This document shows positions 1-10,528 of a DNA stretch of 64,000 bases, one piece after another. The notes under the pieces were generated by a model that did not search any database, had not been told where the DNA came from, and saw only the letters and a program-made list of their open reading frames with translations. Source of the DNA: Pseudomonas mucoides (lineage in GTDB: Bacteria > Pseudomonadota > Gammaproteobacteria > Pseudomonadales > Pseudomonadaceae); assembly GCF_015461845.1 (NCBI RefSeq), contig NZ_JACOPW010000001.1, forward strand, positions 1-64,000. Direction: 5' to 3'. Positions within the stretch are counted from its first letter, which is position 1. The number at the start of each line of letters is the position of its first letter. A program made the translations under genes and the position numbers.

Positions 1-20
1 TCGTTATAGCGCTTGGACAT
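1..20 (-). CDS. Possible first codons of a gene cut by the window start
   Basis: On the minus strand an ATG at 18-20 opens a frame reading MSKRYN before the sequence ends. An AAGG lies about nine bases upstream. Only six codons are visible, so neither the product nor the reality of the gene can be judged. Confidence 0.3.
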
Positions 21-156
21 TGCTAAACACCTTCGCCCTCTTGCATGAGTGAGTCAATCAACAAGGGCGACAGGTAGCCTGACACGGAGGGCGTTTGAAA
101 AAAGTGCCTCGCCGTAAGGGCGAAACCACAAGTGGCCGTTACCGCAGAAATGGATA

Positions 157-236
157 TGTACACCGAGGAAGAGAATGGTCGTCTGTCAGGACGCCATCGC
201 GAGCAGGCTCACTCCTACAGTTTTGGACGGTGTACA
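157..236. repeat. Single REP-type element flanked by a 9-bp inverted repeat
   Basis: Positions 189-220 hold the recurring unit containing ATCGCGAGCAGGCTCACTCC, also found at 11.2 and 29.5 kb. It is flanked by TGTACACCG (157-165) and CGGTGTACA (228-236), an exact 9-bp inverted repeat. The 1-309 interval holds no other supported gene. Confidence 0.7.
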
Positions 237-309
237 TCAGTAGGCAGTCAAAGCAGAAAAGTCAGTTCCCACAGGGTCCGAGTGAACCCTGAGGGAGAAA
301 AAACCAGAC

Positions 310-2967
310 TCAGGCCAGACTCTTGCTCACGACTTCAAACACATCGCTGGACAACTGACCCGAAGCACGAATCCGCTCCAGCTCGCCTTTCATCAATGCC
401 TGACGCGCATCATCATACTTGCGCCAGCGAGTCAGCGGCGCCAACTGCCGGGAAGCGATCTGCGGGTTAAACCCGTTCAACTCGATCACCAGATCCGCCA
501 GGAAGCGATACCCTGAACCATCCGCCGCATGGAAGTTGATCAGGTTCTGCCCGGCAAACGCACCGACCAGCGCGCGTACCTTGTTCGGGTTCTTCATGTT
601 GAAGGCCGGATGCTGCATCAACTGACGCACACGCTCCAGACCACCCGGCAACGCACTGCCCGCCTGAACACTGAACCACTGATCCATGACCAGCGGATTG
701 TCCTTGAAGTGCTCGGCAAAACTCGCCAGTGCCTTGGCCTTTTCTGCTTCAAACGACGAATTGACCAGCACCGCCAACGCCGTCAGGCGCTCGGTCATGT
801 TATCGCTCGCCTCGAACTGCTCAAGCGTCGCCGCCAACACTTCCGGCTTGCCGCTGAGCATCAAGTACGACAGCGCAATGTTCTGCAACGCGCGACGAGC
901 AAAGTGCTCGGCTTCGGCCACATAAGGGGTCTTCTTCGACAGGTCACGATTAGCCTGATAACGCAGCCACAATGCCTCAAACAACCCTTCAGCCAATTGC
1001 TTGCGAGCAAACTCACGGGCAATGTGAATCGCATCGACATCAGCCACTTCGCTGATTTCAGTCAGGTACGCCTCACCCGGCAACGAAAGCATTTCCGCAA
1101 CCATGGCCTGGTCCAGCGTCTCGTCCGACAACACCGTGCGCAAAGCAGAAATCAGGCGCTGATCCAGCACCAGCGTTTCCCCCGCCTGATGCTGGGCAAT
1201 CAGCTCTTGCAGCACTTGCACCGACAGTTGCTGACCGGCATCCCAGCGGTTGAAACCATCGCTGTCATGCTGCATCAGGAACATCAGTTGATCGCGGTTG
1301 TACGGGAAGCTCAGTTTCACCGGCGCGGAGAAACCACGCAGCAATGAAGGCAACGGCTGTTCAGCGATGTCGATGAAGGTGAACGTCTGCTCGGCCTCGG
1401 TCACCGAGATCACCCGCGATGTGCCCTGAGCGCTGGCTTCGCCGGACAGGCGCAAGGCAATCGCCGCGCCTTTGGCGTCCAGCAGGCCCAATTCCACAGG
1501 AATCACGAACGGCAGTTTTTCAACCTTGTCCGGGGTCGCCGGGCAGCTTTGACGGAAGGTCAGGCTGTAGGTTTTCGCCGCCGCGTCGTAGGACTCGCTC
1601 ACTACCAAGCGCGGTGTACCCGCCTGGCTGTACCAGCGCTTGAATTGCGTCAGGTCGACACCATTGGCGTCTTCCATCGCCTTGATGAAGTCGTCGCAGG
1701 TCACCGCCTGGCCGTCGTGGCGGTCGAAATACAGGTCACTGCCTTTGCGGAAGCCATCGGCCCCGAGCAAGGTGTGAATCATGCCGACCACCTCCGAACC
1801 CTTTTCGTACACGGTCAGGGTATAGAAGTTGGAAATCTCGATGAAGCTGTCCGGGCGCACGGCGTGGGCCATGGGACCAGCGTCTTCGGCGAACTGGTGT
1901 GTGCGCAGGTAAGCCACGTCCTGGATGCGCTTGACCGTGGCCGAGTTCATGTCCGAGGAGAATCCGGCATCGCGGAACACGGTGAAGCCTTCCTTGAGCG
2001 ACAGCTGGAACCAGTCGCGGCAGGTCACGCGGTTGCCCGACCAGTTGTGAAAGTATTCGTGGGCGACGATGGCTTCGACGCGCTGGTGCGCAGCGTCGGT
2101 CGCCGTTTCGGCGCGAGCCAGCACGGCGCTGGAGTTGAAGATATTGAGGCCCTTGTTCTCCATGGCGCCCATGTTGAAGTCGTTGACCGCGACGATCATG
2201 AAGATGTCCAGGTCGTACTCGCGACCGTAAACCTCTTCATCCCAGCGCATCGACTTCTTCAGGCTGTTCATGGCGTGCTGGCACTTGTCGATGTTTTCCG
2301 GCTCGACGTAGATGCGCAGTGCCACGGAACGCTCGGTCATGGTGGTGAAGGTGTCTTCAACGCACCACAAATCACCGGCCACCAGCGCAAACAGGTACGC
2401 CGGCTTCATGAAGGGGTCTTCCCAAGTCGCCCAGTGCCGGCCGTCTTCGCCAGGGCCCGAGGCAATCGGGTTGCCGTTGGACAGCAGCACCGGATAGCTG
2501 TGCTGCTCGGCGACGACCGTGGTGGTGAACTTGCTCATCACGTCCGGGCGATCGAGGTAATAGGTGATCTTGCGAAAGCCTTCGGCCTCACACTGGGTGC
2601 AGAACATGCCGCTGGATTTGTACAAGCCTTCCAGCGCGGTGTTGGTTTCCGGGTGAATCCGCACGCTGGTGTCGACCGTGAACGTGGTGCTGGTCGGGTG
2701 CAGGGTCAGGTGATTGTCCGTCAACTGATAGTCGCTTTCGCTCAGCTCGCGATCAGCCAGGGTGACCGACAGCAGTTCCAGCTGCTGACCGTCCAGTACC
2801 AGCGGCGGCAAGCCAGGGCCGCGCTCGGGATTGCGGCGCATCACCAGTTGCGCATGGACCAGGCTGTGGTCCTCGAACAACTCGAAGGTCAGGTGCGTCT
2901 CGTCGATCAGGTACTCGGGCGCCTGATAGTCTTTCAGGTAAATCATCTTCGGTTGTTCGGTGCGCAT
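310..2967 (-). CDS. pepN: Aminopeptidase N (M1 family metallopeptidase)
   Basis: A cytosolic zinc aminopeptidase that removes N-terminal residues from peptides during protein turnover. The 885-residue length fits the bacterial PepN family. The exopeptidase motif GAMEN is at residues 267-271 and the zinc site HEYFH at 303-307, with the third ligand Glu in LKEGF near 326. The N-terminal beta domain, catalytic domain and long helical C-terminus are all present without interruption. It is the last gene of a tight leftward block that begins at nadK; DUF2797 starts ten bases upstream. The start was chosen as the first ATG, which matches the usual family N-terminus (a short leader before the DYQAPEY region). 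Confidence 0.97.
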   Translation of the reverse strand: MRTEQPKMIYLKDYQAPEYLIDETHLTFELFEDHSLVHAQLVMRRNPERGPGLPPLVLDGQQLELLSVTLADRELSESDYQLTDNHLTLHPTSTTFTVDTSVRIHPETNTALEGLYKSSGMFCTQCEAEGFRKITYYLDRPDVMSKFTTTVVAEQHSYPVLLSNGNPIASGPGEDGRHWATWEDPFMKPAYLFALVAGDLWCVEDTFTTMTERSVALRIYVEPENIDKCQHAMNSLKKSMRWDEEVYGREYDLDIFMIVAVNDFNMGAMENKGLNIFNSSAVLARAETATDAAHQRVEAIVAHEYFHNWSGNRVTCRDWFQLSLKEGFTVFRDAGFSSDMNSATVKRIQDVAYLRTHQFAEDAGPMAHAVRPDSFIEISNFYTLTVYEKGSEVVGMIHTLLGADGFRKGSDLYFDRHDGQAVTCDDFIKAMEDANGVDLTQFKRWYSQAGTPRLVVSESYDAAAKTYSLTFRQSCPATPDKVEKLPFVIPVELGLLDAKGAAIALRLSGEASAQGTSRVISVTEAEQTFTFIDIAEQPLPSLLRGFSAPVKLSFPYNRDQLMFLMQHDSDGFNRWDAGQQLSVQVLQELIAQHQAGETLVLDQRLISALRTVLSDETLDQAMVAEMLSLPGEAYLTEISEVADVDAIHIAREFARKQLAEGLFEALWLRYQANRDLSKKTPYVAEAEHFARRALQNIALSYLMLSGKPEVLAATLEQFEASDNMTERLTALAVLVNSSFEAEKAKALASFAEHFKDNPLVMDQWFSVQAGSALPGGLERVRQLMQHPAFNMKNPNKVRALVGAFAGQNLINFHAADGSGYRFLADLVIELNGFNPQIASRQLAPLTRWRKYDDARQALMKGELERIRASGQLSSDVFEVVSKSLA

Positions 2968-2977
2968 GCTGGAGTCC

Positions 2978-3775
2978 TTACTGATGCACGGCGAGCTGAT
3001 AAGCCGTGTATTTACGAATATTGATCACGCCGGTGTCGAAGATCAGGTATTGGCCCTTGACTCCCAACAGCGTGCCTTCGGCAATCGGATTCTTGTCCAG
3101 GTTGAAGCTGACGATCTTGGCCGGGTATTGCTCGACCGGATAGCGGATTTCGAGGGTTTCTACGTCGGCAATGGTCTGAATCGCTTGTAGGCCAAATCGT
3201 TCCTGCAGGGTTTGCAGGCCCTCGGCGCAGCTGTCGAACAGTTGATCACGCACTTCGGCCAGGTCCACCGACACCGCTTCGCCCTTGAGCAAGGCGCGCC
3301 AGTTGGTCTTGTCCGCCACCTGGCTGCGGAACAGGTCTTCGACGAAACCCGACTGCTGGCGGGTCGACACGCGCATGATCGGCAACGCCTGACGGGCACC
3401 CTGATCGATCCAGCGGGTCGGCAGCTGGGTGGCGCGGGTAATCCCGACTTTCACCCCCGACGAGTTGGACAGGTACACGATGTGGTCGGTCATGCAGAAC
3501 TTCTCGCCCCACTCCGGCTCACGGCAGGTGCCAGCGTCGTAGTGGCAACGCTCGGGGCTCATGATGCAGATGTCACACTGCGCCAGTTTGGTCATGCACG
3601 GGTAGCAATAGCCCTGGCTGAAACTGGTTTTGGTCTTGCGCCCGCAATGGGAGCAAAAGATCGCCCCCAGGTATTCCAGGCGTACGGTGGTGCCGATCAT
3701 TGGATTGACCGGCACCTCGACATCGCCCAGGCGAAACGCATATTGCACGTCGGACCCGTCAAGACGCGACGACAT
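2978..3775 (-). CDS. DUF2797 family protein
   Basis: A 265-residue protein of unknown function, conserved next to pepN in Pseudomonas. The N-terminal half is rich in paired cysteines (CSHC, CYPC, CDIC, then further Cys and His), suggesting one or two zinc-binding knuckles at roughly residues 40-110. The frame is open further upstream to 3985, but that extension runs antiparallel into the neighbouring gene's region and has no homology-like character. ATG at 3773-3775, giving MSSRLDGSDV, is the sensible start. It is probably co-transcribed with pepN (gap 10 bp) and with DUF1315 upstream (gap 29 bp). Confidence 0.88.
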   Translation of the reverse strand: MSSRLDGSDVQYAFRLGDVEVPVNPMIGTTVRLEYLGAIFCSHCGRKTKTSFSQGYCYPCMTKLAQCDICIMSPERCHYDAGTCREPEWGEKFCMTDHIVYLSNSSGVKVGITRATQLPTRWIDQGARQALPIMRVSTRQQSGFVEDLFRSQVADKTNWRALLKGEAVSVDLAEVRDQLFDSCAEGLQTLQERFGLQAIQTIADVETLEIRYPVEQYPAKIVSFNLDKNPIAEGTLLGVKGQYLIFDTGVINIRKYTAYQLAVHQ

Positions 3776-3804
3776 TTTACTGATTGCACCGCGGCCAATC
3801 TCGA

Positions 3805-4065
3805 TCAATGGATGGCATCCGATTTGAACAAAATGTTCGGTACGCTGATCGACTTCGAACTGCATTCCTGCGGGCCCATGTAACCGGTGCGCTGGTCTTC
3901 GGGCAGGTTCTGGATTTCCCAGGCAATCATCGCTTGCAGCGACAGTTCGCGTTGTTCGGCGGTGAGTTTGCCACCGTCGGACCATTTGCCGATTTCCACC
4001 GCCAGTTTCAGGCTCTGGTAGATCTCGGGGGTGATGTTTTGGATCATTTCGTTAAAAGAGGACAT
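3805..4065 (-). CDS. DUF1315 family protein (YeaC-like)
   Basis: An 86-residue soluble protein of unknown function resembling Escherichia coli YeaC. The N-terminal helix MSSFNEMIQNITPEIYQSLK and the stretch GKWSDGGKLTAEQRE are typical of the family. The start at 4063-4065 is preceded by GGAG at a good distance on the minus strand, whereas the longer open frame to 4134 has no such site. It lies between glpG and the DUF2797 gene in the same leftward block. No catalytic residues can be named. Confidence 0.85.
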   Translation of the reverse strand: MSSFNEMIQNITPEIYQSLKLAVEIGKWSDGGKLTAEQRELSLQAMIAWEIQNLPEDQRTGYMGPQECSSKSISVPNILFKSDAIH

Positions 4066-4099
4066 CAGGGTCTCCGCGCTCTTTACTACATAAACTGAT

Positions 4100-4969
4100 T
4101 TAGGCGGCCAGTTTACGGCGGTTGTACAAACCACCCAACAAACCGGTCAGGCATCCGACGAGCAACCCGCCGACGTGCGCCGCATTGGCAATTTCACCGA
4201 AGCCGATCATCGAGACCAGCCCGGACAGGCACAGCACCAACCACACCAGCATCATCACCAGCACGCCGCGCGGCAGGCGATAAGCCGGGTTCGGCGACAA
4301 CAACTGGAAGATCCAGCAATGCCCGAGCAGGCCGTACAGCACGCCGGACAAGCCACCGAACAAGGTCGGACCACTGAAATAATACTGGGCATAGTTTGAG
4401 ACGAGGCTGAACAGCAACGTCAGGCCGATCAGGTTGATGCTGCCCTGACGCGATTCGATGCGCCGGCCCAGCTCCCAGTACCACATGCCGTTCATGGCCA
4501 GGTGCAGGATGCCGAAGTGGATCAGCATCGGCGTTATCAGGCGCCACCACTGCCCTGCCGCCAGGCTGTCGGCCAACGGTACGAAACGGATGTACTCGCC
4601 GACCACGCGAAAATCGAGGAAGGTCAGCCAGCGCATCGTGTCGAGGTTTTCGCCCAGCAGCGTCACCGCACCCACCAGGATACTCAGCAGCAAAATCGCC
4701 GCGGTCGCCCTGGCGTAACGCAGTTGCTCGACGAAACCGGGGCGCCGAGTGGTTTGCGCTGCCGGAATGTCGAGCTGCTGATCGGGATCACCGGCCGGAA
4801 AACGTTCGTACAGCGAACGCACGTCTTCGCTGATGTTGGACGGCACCCACAGCACTTGCTCGCCCGCCTCCTCGCTGACGCGGTGCGGCACCTGCATGCG
4901 CTGCAGCAGTTTGACGAACCCGCTCAAATCCACCGCCAGCGGCAGGCGTAAAACGGCAACCACACTCAT
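4100..4969 (-). CDS. glpG: Rhomboid intramembrane serine protease
   Basis: A polytopic inner-membrane protease that cleaves transmembrane substrates. The 289-residue protein has a soluble N-terminal region of about 85 residues (the GlpG cytoplasmic domain) followed by six hydrophobic segments. The HFGILHLAMN motif places His151, His156 and Asn160. The nucleophile is Ser208 in GLSG and the partner His is 265 in AHVGG, so the Ser-His dyad and oxyanion residues are intact. The start overlaps the stop of the upstream metallophosphoesterase by four bases (ATGA), implying translational coupling. Confidence 0.95.
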   Translation of the reverse strand: MSVVAVLRLPLAVDLSGFVKLLQRMQVPHRVSEEAGEQVLWVPSNISEDVRSLYERFPAGDPDQQLDIPAAQTTRRPGFVEQLRYARATAAILLLSILVGAVTLLGENLDTMRWLTFLDFRVVGEYIRFVPLADSLAAGQWWRLITPMLIHFGILHLAMNGMWYWELGRRIESRQGSINLIGLTLLFSLVSNYAQYYFSGPTLFGGLSGVLYGLLGHCWIFQLLSPNPAYRLPRGVLVMMLVWLVLCLSGLVSMIGFGEIANAAHVGGLLVGCLTGLLGGLYNRRKLAA

Positions 4970-5937
4970 TGCAGCACCTCCGGCCGTTCGACATCGACCC
5001 AGACAAATTTATGCGGATCGAGCCGGGTTTCCTGATCCAGCCGGTAGGCGACCAGTTTGCCGTAGAGCACGGCGCTGTAATCCAGGCAGGCCAGGTTCGG
5101 GCGAATCGGCGCCGGTTTGCCGCTGCGCCAGTAGTGGCCGACGAACAACAGTGGCTCGTCGACGCCATAGCGCAGCAAGGTATTTTTTTCCGTGGACGAC
5201 AGTGGCGTCCTGGCCACGGGCTCAGGCAATGCGTCGGGCTGGAACACAATGTCTCCGTAGGTTTGCGGGTCGTCCTCCCAGAATTTGGTGCGGAAGAACG
5301 AACGCACCAGACCGTCGCCGCTGGTCATGGTCAAGCCATCGGGCAAGCGCATGTCGGTGCCGCGCAGCAACCGGTCGAACACGGTGCAGGCGAAACTGCC
5401 CGGCACGGCCGAGGCCTGGAGGAAATGCTCATCGACGCAACCGTTGGGAAACAATCCGCGCAACGGCTCGATCAGGCCCGAATCCCAGCACGCATGCACC
5501 ACCCGGAAGCGCCCGGCATCGACGAACAACGGCATCTCGTAGAACCATTGCAGGAAGTCATGCCAGTCACCGGGATGGTCTTCGAACTGGGTCAGGGTTT
5601 CACCCAGCAACCGGGCATGGCGCGGCGTGTGTTCACGGACGAACTGCTTGCCGCTGCCCGGTGGCGCCGGCGTGCTCCAGCCCAGCGCGTTGAATTCATG
5701 GTTGCCCATGATGCACAGCGCCTGGCCGGCCTCGACCATGTCATGCACGATGTGCAGCGCCTCGCGAATCCGCGGGCCGCGATCAATGATGTCGCCCACA
5801 AACACGGCCATGCGCGACGGATGCCGCCAGACGCCACCTTGTTTGTGGTAACCGAGCCGGTCGAGCAAGTGCTCAAGGGTCAGAGCGCAACCGTGCACGT
5901 CACCGATCAGGTCGTAGCTACGCGCGGGATCGAGCAT
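4966..5937 (-). CDS. Metallophosphoesterase (PP2A/ApaH-like fold)
   Basis: A 323-residue calcineurin-type phosphoesterase. The metal-binding motifs appear in order near the N-terminus: GDVHG (residues 12-16), GDIIDRGP and GNHE. This is the signature of ApaH/PrpE-like and serine/threonine phosphatase-like enzymes, but the natural substrate cannot be read from the sequence. The start ATG shares one base with the nadK stop (TGATG), and the end overlaps glpG by four bases, so it sits inside one transcription unit. A longer frame to 5970 would intrude into nadK and was not chosen. Confidence 0.9.
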   Translation of the reverse strand: MLDPARSYDLIGDVHGCALTLEHLLDRLGYHKQGGVWRHPSRMAVFVGDIIDRGPRIREALHIVHDMVEAGQALCIMGNHEFNALGWSTPAPPGSGKQFVREHTPRHARLLGETLTQFEDHPGDWHDFLQWFYEMPLFVDAGRFRVVHACWDSGLIEPLRGLFPNGCVDEHFLQASAVPGSFACTVFDRLLRGTDMRLPDGLTMTSGDGLVRSFFRTKFWEDDPQTYGDIVFQPDALPEPVARTPLSSTEKNTLLRYGVDEPLLFVGHYWRSGKPAPIRPNLACLDYSAVLYGKLVAYRLDQETRLDPHKFVWVDVERPEVLQ

Positions 5938-6827
5938 CAGTCGCCTCCACCACCCAATCGACTGCCCCAACCGAGCTTGGTCCGACAGACTTCGTAGTAG
6001 TTGTGGTCAAGCGGATGGATCAGCCGCAGCTTCTGCGCTTTTTTGCTGATGGTGATGGTGTCACCCGGCGCGCAGGTGAAGTGGTTCTGCCCGTCACAGG
6101 AGACTTGCGGGTAGATCTGCATATCTTTGGACACGACGATTTTCAGCTCACTGTTGCCATCGACCACAATCGGCCTGCCCGACAAGGTATGGGGGTACAT
6201 CGGCACAATCACAATAGCGTCAAGCTTGGGGTGCATGATCGGTCCGCCCGCCGACAGCGCATAGGCCGTCGAACCGGTGGGCGTCGCGACGATCAGGCCG
6301 TCGGCCTTCTGGCTGCAGACGAACTGGCCGTCGATGTAGAGTTCGAACTCGATCATTCGCGTTGATTTGCCGGGGTGCAGCACCACATCATTGAGGGCAT
6401 CGCCCTGACCGATGGCTTCGGCGTGCCGGCGGACTTCGGCTTGCAGCAGGAAGCGATTTTCCACCAGGTAGTGGCCATCGAGCACTTCGGCGACTTTGAC
6501 TTCCAGCTCATCAGGGCGAATATCGGTGAGGAAACCGAGGCTGCCACGGTTGATGCCGAGTACCGGTATGTTGTGCTTGGCCAGCGCGCGAGCGGCGCCC
6601 AGCAGGCTGCCGTCGCCGCCGACCACAATCACCATGTCACACACTTCGCCGAGCATCTTGCGGGACGAGGTTTGCAGGCCATGACCGGGAAGGACTTCGG
6701 CGATGGTGTCTTCGAGGATCACGTGCAAGTGACGATCGAGCAGAAACCGTTTCAGTCGGCGGACGGTATCCAGCACCTGGGAACTGCCCAGGCGACCGAT
6801 GATGCCGATATTACGAAATTGCTCCAT
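5937..6827 (-). CDS. nadK: NAD kinase (ATP/poly-P dependent)
   Basis: Phosphorylates NAD+ to NADP+, supplying the cell's NADPH pool. The 296-residue length is normal for the family. The GGDGS nucleotide-binding signature is at residues 70-74 and the second conserved block reads ADGLIVATPTGSTAY. The start at 6825-6827 (MEQFRNIGIIGR) follows AGGAA on the minus strand. The frame is open to 6914, but the added residues look unrelated to NadK. It heads the leftward block to pepN, with a 108-bp divergent gap to the DUF1853 gene that should hold both promoters. Confidence 0.97.
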   Translation of the reverse strand: MEQFRNIGIIGRLGSSQVLDTVRRLKRFLLDRHLHVILEDTIAEVLPGHGLQTSSRKMLGEVCDMVIVVGGDGSLLGAARALAKHNIPVLGINRGSLGFLTDIRPDELEVKVAEVLDGHYLVENRFLLQAEVRRHAEAIGQGDALNDVVLHPGKSTRMIEFELYIDGQFVCSQKADGLIVATPTGSTAYALSAGGPIMHPKLDAIVIVPMYPHTLSGRPIVVDGNSELKIVVSKDMQIYPQVSCDGQNHFTCAPGDTITISKKAQKLRLIHPLDHNYYEVCRTKLGWGSRLGGGGD

Positions 6828-6920
6828 GGGGTTCCTGCAAGGACGGCGAAAAAGACGATTATGGGCGAAAGCGCGGGATAGACAAAATCCTTTCAGCCAC
6901 AAGGGTGTACTCATGTTTAG

Positions 6921-7886
<966 letters not shown>

Positions 7887-7891
7887 GGTTT

Positions 7892-7916
7892 TGTAGTGCC
7901 TGCTCGCGATGAAGCC
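7892..7916. repeat. Degenerate single REP element
   Basis: A short stretch containing GCCTGCTCGCGATGAAGCC resembles one arm of the REP units elsewhere in the window. It lies between the convergent DUF1853 and arsB genes. No paired arm is visible. Confidence 0.45.
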
Positions 7917-7924
7917 AACTCGGT

Positions 7925-9208
7925 CTAAACGGATAACCGCAATGCCAACGCCGCCAACGTCACCAGCAAAACCGGCACCGTCAACACCACCCCGACCTTG
8001 AAGTAATACCCCCACCCGATCCGGATGCTCTTGCGCTCCAGCACATGCAGCCACAACAACGTCGCCAGACTGCCAATCGGCGTGATTTTCGGCCCCAGGT
8101 CGCTGCCGATGACGTTGGCGTAAATCATCGCCTCCTTCACCACACCACTGGCCTGACTGGCATCGATCGACAGCAAACCAATTAGCACCGTCGGCAAATT
8201 GTTCATGATCGAAGACAGAATCGCCGTCAGCACGCCCGTGCCCATGGCCGCACCCCATACGCCGTAATGGGCAAAGCCATCGAGCCATCCCGCCAGATAC
8301 CCGGTCAGGCCGGCATTGCGCAGGCCATACACCACCAAATACATGCCCAGCGAGAAAATCACGATCTGCCACGGTGCTTCTTTCATCACCTTGCGCGTGG
8401 AAATCTTGTGGCCGCGCGCGGCGATACCCAGCAACAACGCGGCGCACACCGCGGAAATGGCGCTGATTGGAATACCCAGTGGTTCCAAGGCAAAACAGCC
8501 CACGAGCAGGATCACCAACACCACCCAACCGGCATAAAACGTCGCCTTGTCATGGATCGCCGTGGCGGGCAGCTCCAGTTGTTCGGGGTCATAGTCCTTC
8601 GGAATGTCGCGACGGAAGAACCACAGCAGCATCGCCAATGTGGCCGCGACGCTCACCAGGTTGACCGGGATCATTACCGCCGCGTAACGGTTGAACGTGA
8701 TGTGGAAGAAGTCGGCGGAAACAATGTTCACCAGGTTCGACACCACCAGCGGCAGGCTCGCGGTGTCGGCGATGAAACCGGCGCCCATCACGAACGCCAG
8801 GGTCGCCGCCGGGGAGAACCGCAGCGCCAACAGCATGGAAATCACGATGGGCGTGAGGATCAGCGCCGCGCCGTCATTGGCGAACAAAGCCGAGACCAAA
8901 GCCCCCAGCAACACCATATAAGCAAACAGTTTGCGCCCGCTGCCCCGCCCCCAACGAGCCACATGCAACGCAGCCCAGGCAAAGAAACCCGCCTCATCCA
9001 GCAGTAAACTGATGATGATCAGCGCCACGAACGTGCCGGTTGCATTCCAGATGATCTGCCACACGATCGGGATGTCGCTCAGGTGCACGACACCGAAAAT
9101 CAGCGCCAGCACGGCACCGAATACCGCACTCCAGCCCACGCCCAGGCCTTTGGGTTGCCAGATCACCAGAGTGATGGTCAGCAGGAAAATGAGTGAGGCG
9201 ATGAGCAT
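7925..9208 (-). CDS. arsB: ArsB-type arsenite efflux transporter
   Basis: A 427-residue inner-membrane transporter with about 11-12 hydrophobic segments and the length of classical ArsB. Family-like stretches include [17 protein letters not shown] and [17 protein letters not shown], the two repeat cores of the ArsB/NhaD ion-transporter superfamily. The expected role is extrusion of arsenite or antimonite driven by the proton gradient. The start at 9206-9208 ([10 protein letters not shown]) begins directly in the first helix; a longer frame to 9286 adds a basic leader without support. No arsR, arsC or arsH lies beside it, so regulation and even the substrate are less certain than in a full ars operon. 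Confidence 0.82.
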   Translation of the reverse strand: MLIASLIFLLTITLVIWQPKGLGVGWSAVFGAVLALIFGVVHLSDIPIVWQIIWNATGTFVALIIISLLLDEAGFFAWAALHVARWGRGSGRKLFAYMVLLGALVSALFANDGAALILTPIVISMLLALRFSPAATLAFVMGAGFIADTASLPLVVSNLVNIVSADFFHITFNRYAAVMIPVNLVSVAATLAMLLWFFRRDIPKDYDPEQLELPATAIHDKATFYAGWVVLVILLVGCFALEPLGIPISAISAVCAALLLGIAARGHKISTRKVMKEAPWQIVIFSLGMYLVVYGLRNAGLTGYLAGWLDGFAHYGVWGAAMGTGVLTAILSSIMNNLPTVLIGLLSIDASQASGVVKEAMIYANVIGSDLGPKITPIGSLATLLWLHVLERKSIRIGWGYYFKVGVVLTVPVLLVTLAALALRLSV

Positions 9209-9327
9209 GCAAAGCAACCTTGCGCGGAAAAACAAACCGCGATTCAGCCGCAACGCTCGACCAGAGTAAAGCCCCAATTTCGACACACCACGATCCCGTA
9301 ACAGTTGATGGGCAGCGCGAGGCTCGT

Positions 9328-9359
9328 GTAGCAGCCTCGCGCTGCTCGTCAGCGGCTAC
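9328..9359. repeat. 32-bp REP-like element (copy 1 of a second class)
   Basis: A self-complementary 32-bp unit beginning and ending in GTAGC/GGCTAC. Its reverse complement matches 16249-16280 except at about three positions. This class differs from the CTCGCGA-type REPs elsewhere. Confidence 0.65.
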
Positions 9360-9369
9360 AACAGGAGGG

Positions 9370-10473
9370 TTACAGTCGGATGACATGGCCTTGCATTGGC
9401 GCGACCTGGCCGTTGAACAGCCGTGTGATCACCGTCTGCGCCGCCTCATAACCGTCACTCTCCACCACCTCCAGCAGTGGATTGGCAGGCGCGGTCACTT
9501 GCCCATAAAACCGCTGCAACCCCTCGCCGATATGTTGACTGACCCGTTCCGCTCCCCACTCTGCGTTGCGCTTGCGCAGCTGGACCGGGGCGAAAAAGAA
9601 CACCGGTTGCGGCCCTTCAATGGCGCTCAGTTGTGCCTCGTCGGTGCTTTGCGCGGAACCGGCGAAGCAGCTGTACACCAGTTGCCCGGCGAAATGCTGA
9701 TGCACCCGGTCACGCAAACCCAGGTCGCCGGAAAAATCCACGTACAGCGTGGGACGATCATTGGCCAGGCTCGCCAGTTCGGCGTACGACACCGTGCGCT
9801 CATAACAACCGAGCGCTTCGACGAAGGTCTTGTTGCCGGCCGAAGTCAGCGCAACCCGTTCAATGTTGGGGTGGTTTTCCAGGCACACGGCGGTGCCATA
9901 GGCGGTTTTGCTCGAAGCACTGGAAAATACCAGCCGGGTCGCACCGAAAAACTGATTGTCTTGCAGGAAATCCGCCAGCATCGACGACGTCAGAAACAGC
10001 GGTTTCAGCAAAATCTGCAGGTTTTCGGTGTCGGGGCTGTAGTACGGATCCCAACTGCACCGGGTGTACTGATTGTAGGCCGAAGTCAATGCCTGCCGGT
10101 GTTCGGCGGCGTCATAGAAACCTCGGTCGGTGACGCGCTCGGGACGCATCCACAGATGACTGGCAATCGGAAAGTAGCCGTAGAAGCGTTCTCCGACCGC
10201 GACCCCCTCCACAGTTGACGCGATCACATCGGCAAATCCCCACGCCGGAATGTGTGCCCATTCCTCAAGCCCTGTAGGAAAGAACCCCCAGTAGTTCATC
10301 GAATCGCCATAAGCGGCGTAGGTGATGTTGTTGGTGGTCAGCGCACAGCGGTCGATTTTCAGAATCACCTCCCCTTCGGCAGGAACGAGACTGCGCTGCT
10401 CCTGTTCGATTCGACTCTGGTCGAGGGCGTTTTTGCGGGTGATCAGCCGTGTTACCGTGCTCGGACTTTGCAT
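9370..10473 (-). CDS. DUF2855 family protein (MDR-like)
   Basis: A 367-residue protein of the DUF2855 family, distantly similar to zinc-free medium-chain dehydrogenases/quinone oxidoreductases. The N-terminal portion (LTTNNITYAAYGDSMNYWGF) resembles the GroES-like domain, and a degenerate Rossmann region follows (VFSSASSKTAYGTA). No enzymatic activity has been firmly assigned to the family. It is transcribed divergently from a TetR regulator across a 55-bp gap, which suggests that regulator controls it. Confidence 0.85.
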   Translation of the reverse strand: MQSPSTVTRLITRKNALDQSRIEQEQRSLVPAEGEVILKIDRCALTTNNITYAAYGDSMNYWGFFPTGLEEWAHIPAWGFADVIASTVEGVAVGERFYGYFPIASHLWMRPERVTDRGFYDAAEHRQALTSAYNQYTRCSWDPYYSPDTENLQILLKPLFLTSSMLADFLQDNQFFGATRLVFSSASSKTAYGTAVCLENHPNIERVALTSAGNKTFVEALGCYERTVSYAELASLANDRPTLYVDFSGDLGLRDRVHQHFAGQLVYSCFAGSAQSTDEAQLSAIEGPQPVFFFAPVQLRKRNAEWGAERVSQHIGEGLQRFYGQVTAPANPLLEVVESDGYEAAQTVITRLFNGQVAPMQGHVIRL

Positions 10474-10528
10474 CTTTCAGACTCCTGCTGCGAGTGAGTG
10501 GCGGGTAGCACCAGAGTAGTGGCAGCCG

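Noticed and set aside
529..1347. Long plus-strand frames antisense to pepN (also 1549-3024)
   Set aside because: GC-rich codon bias leaves the opposite strand open; His/Arg/Gln-rich translations are shadows of pepN.
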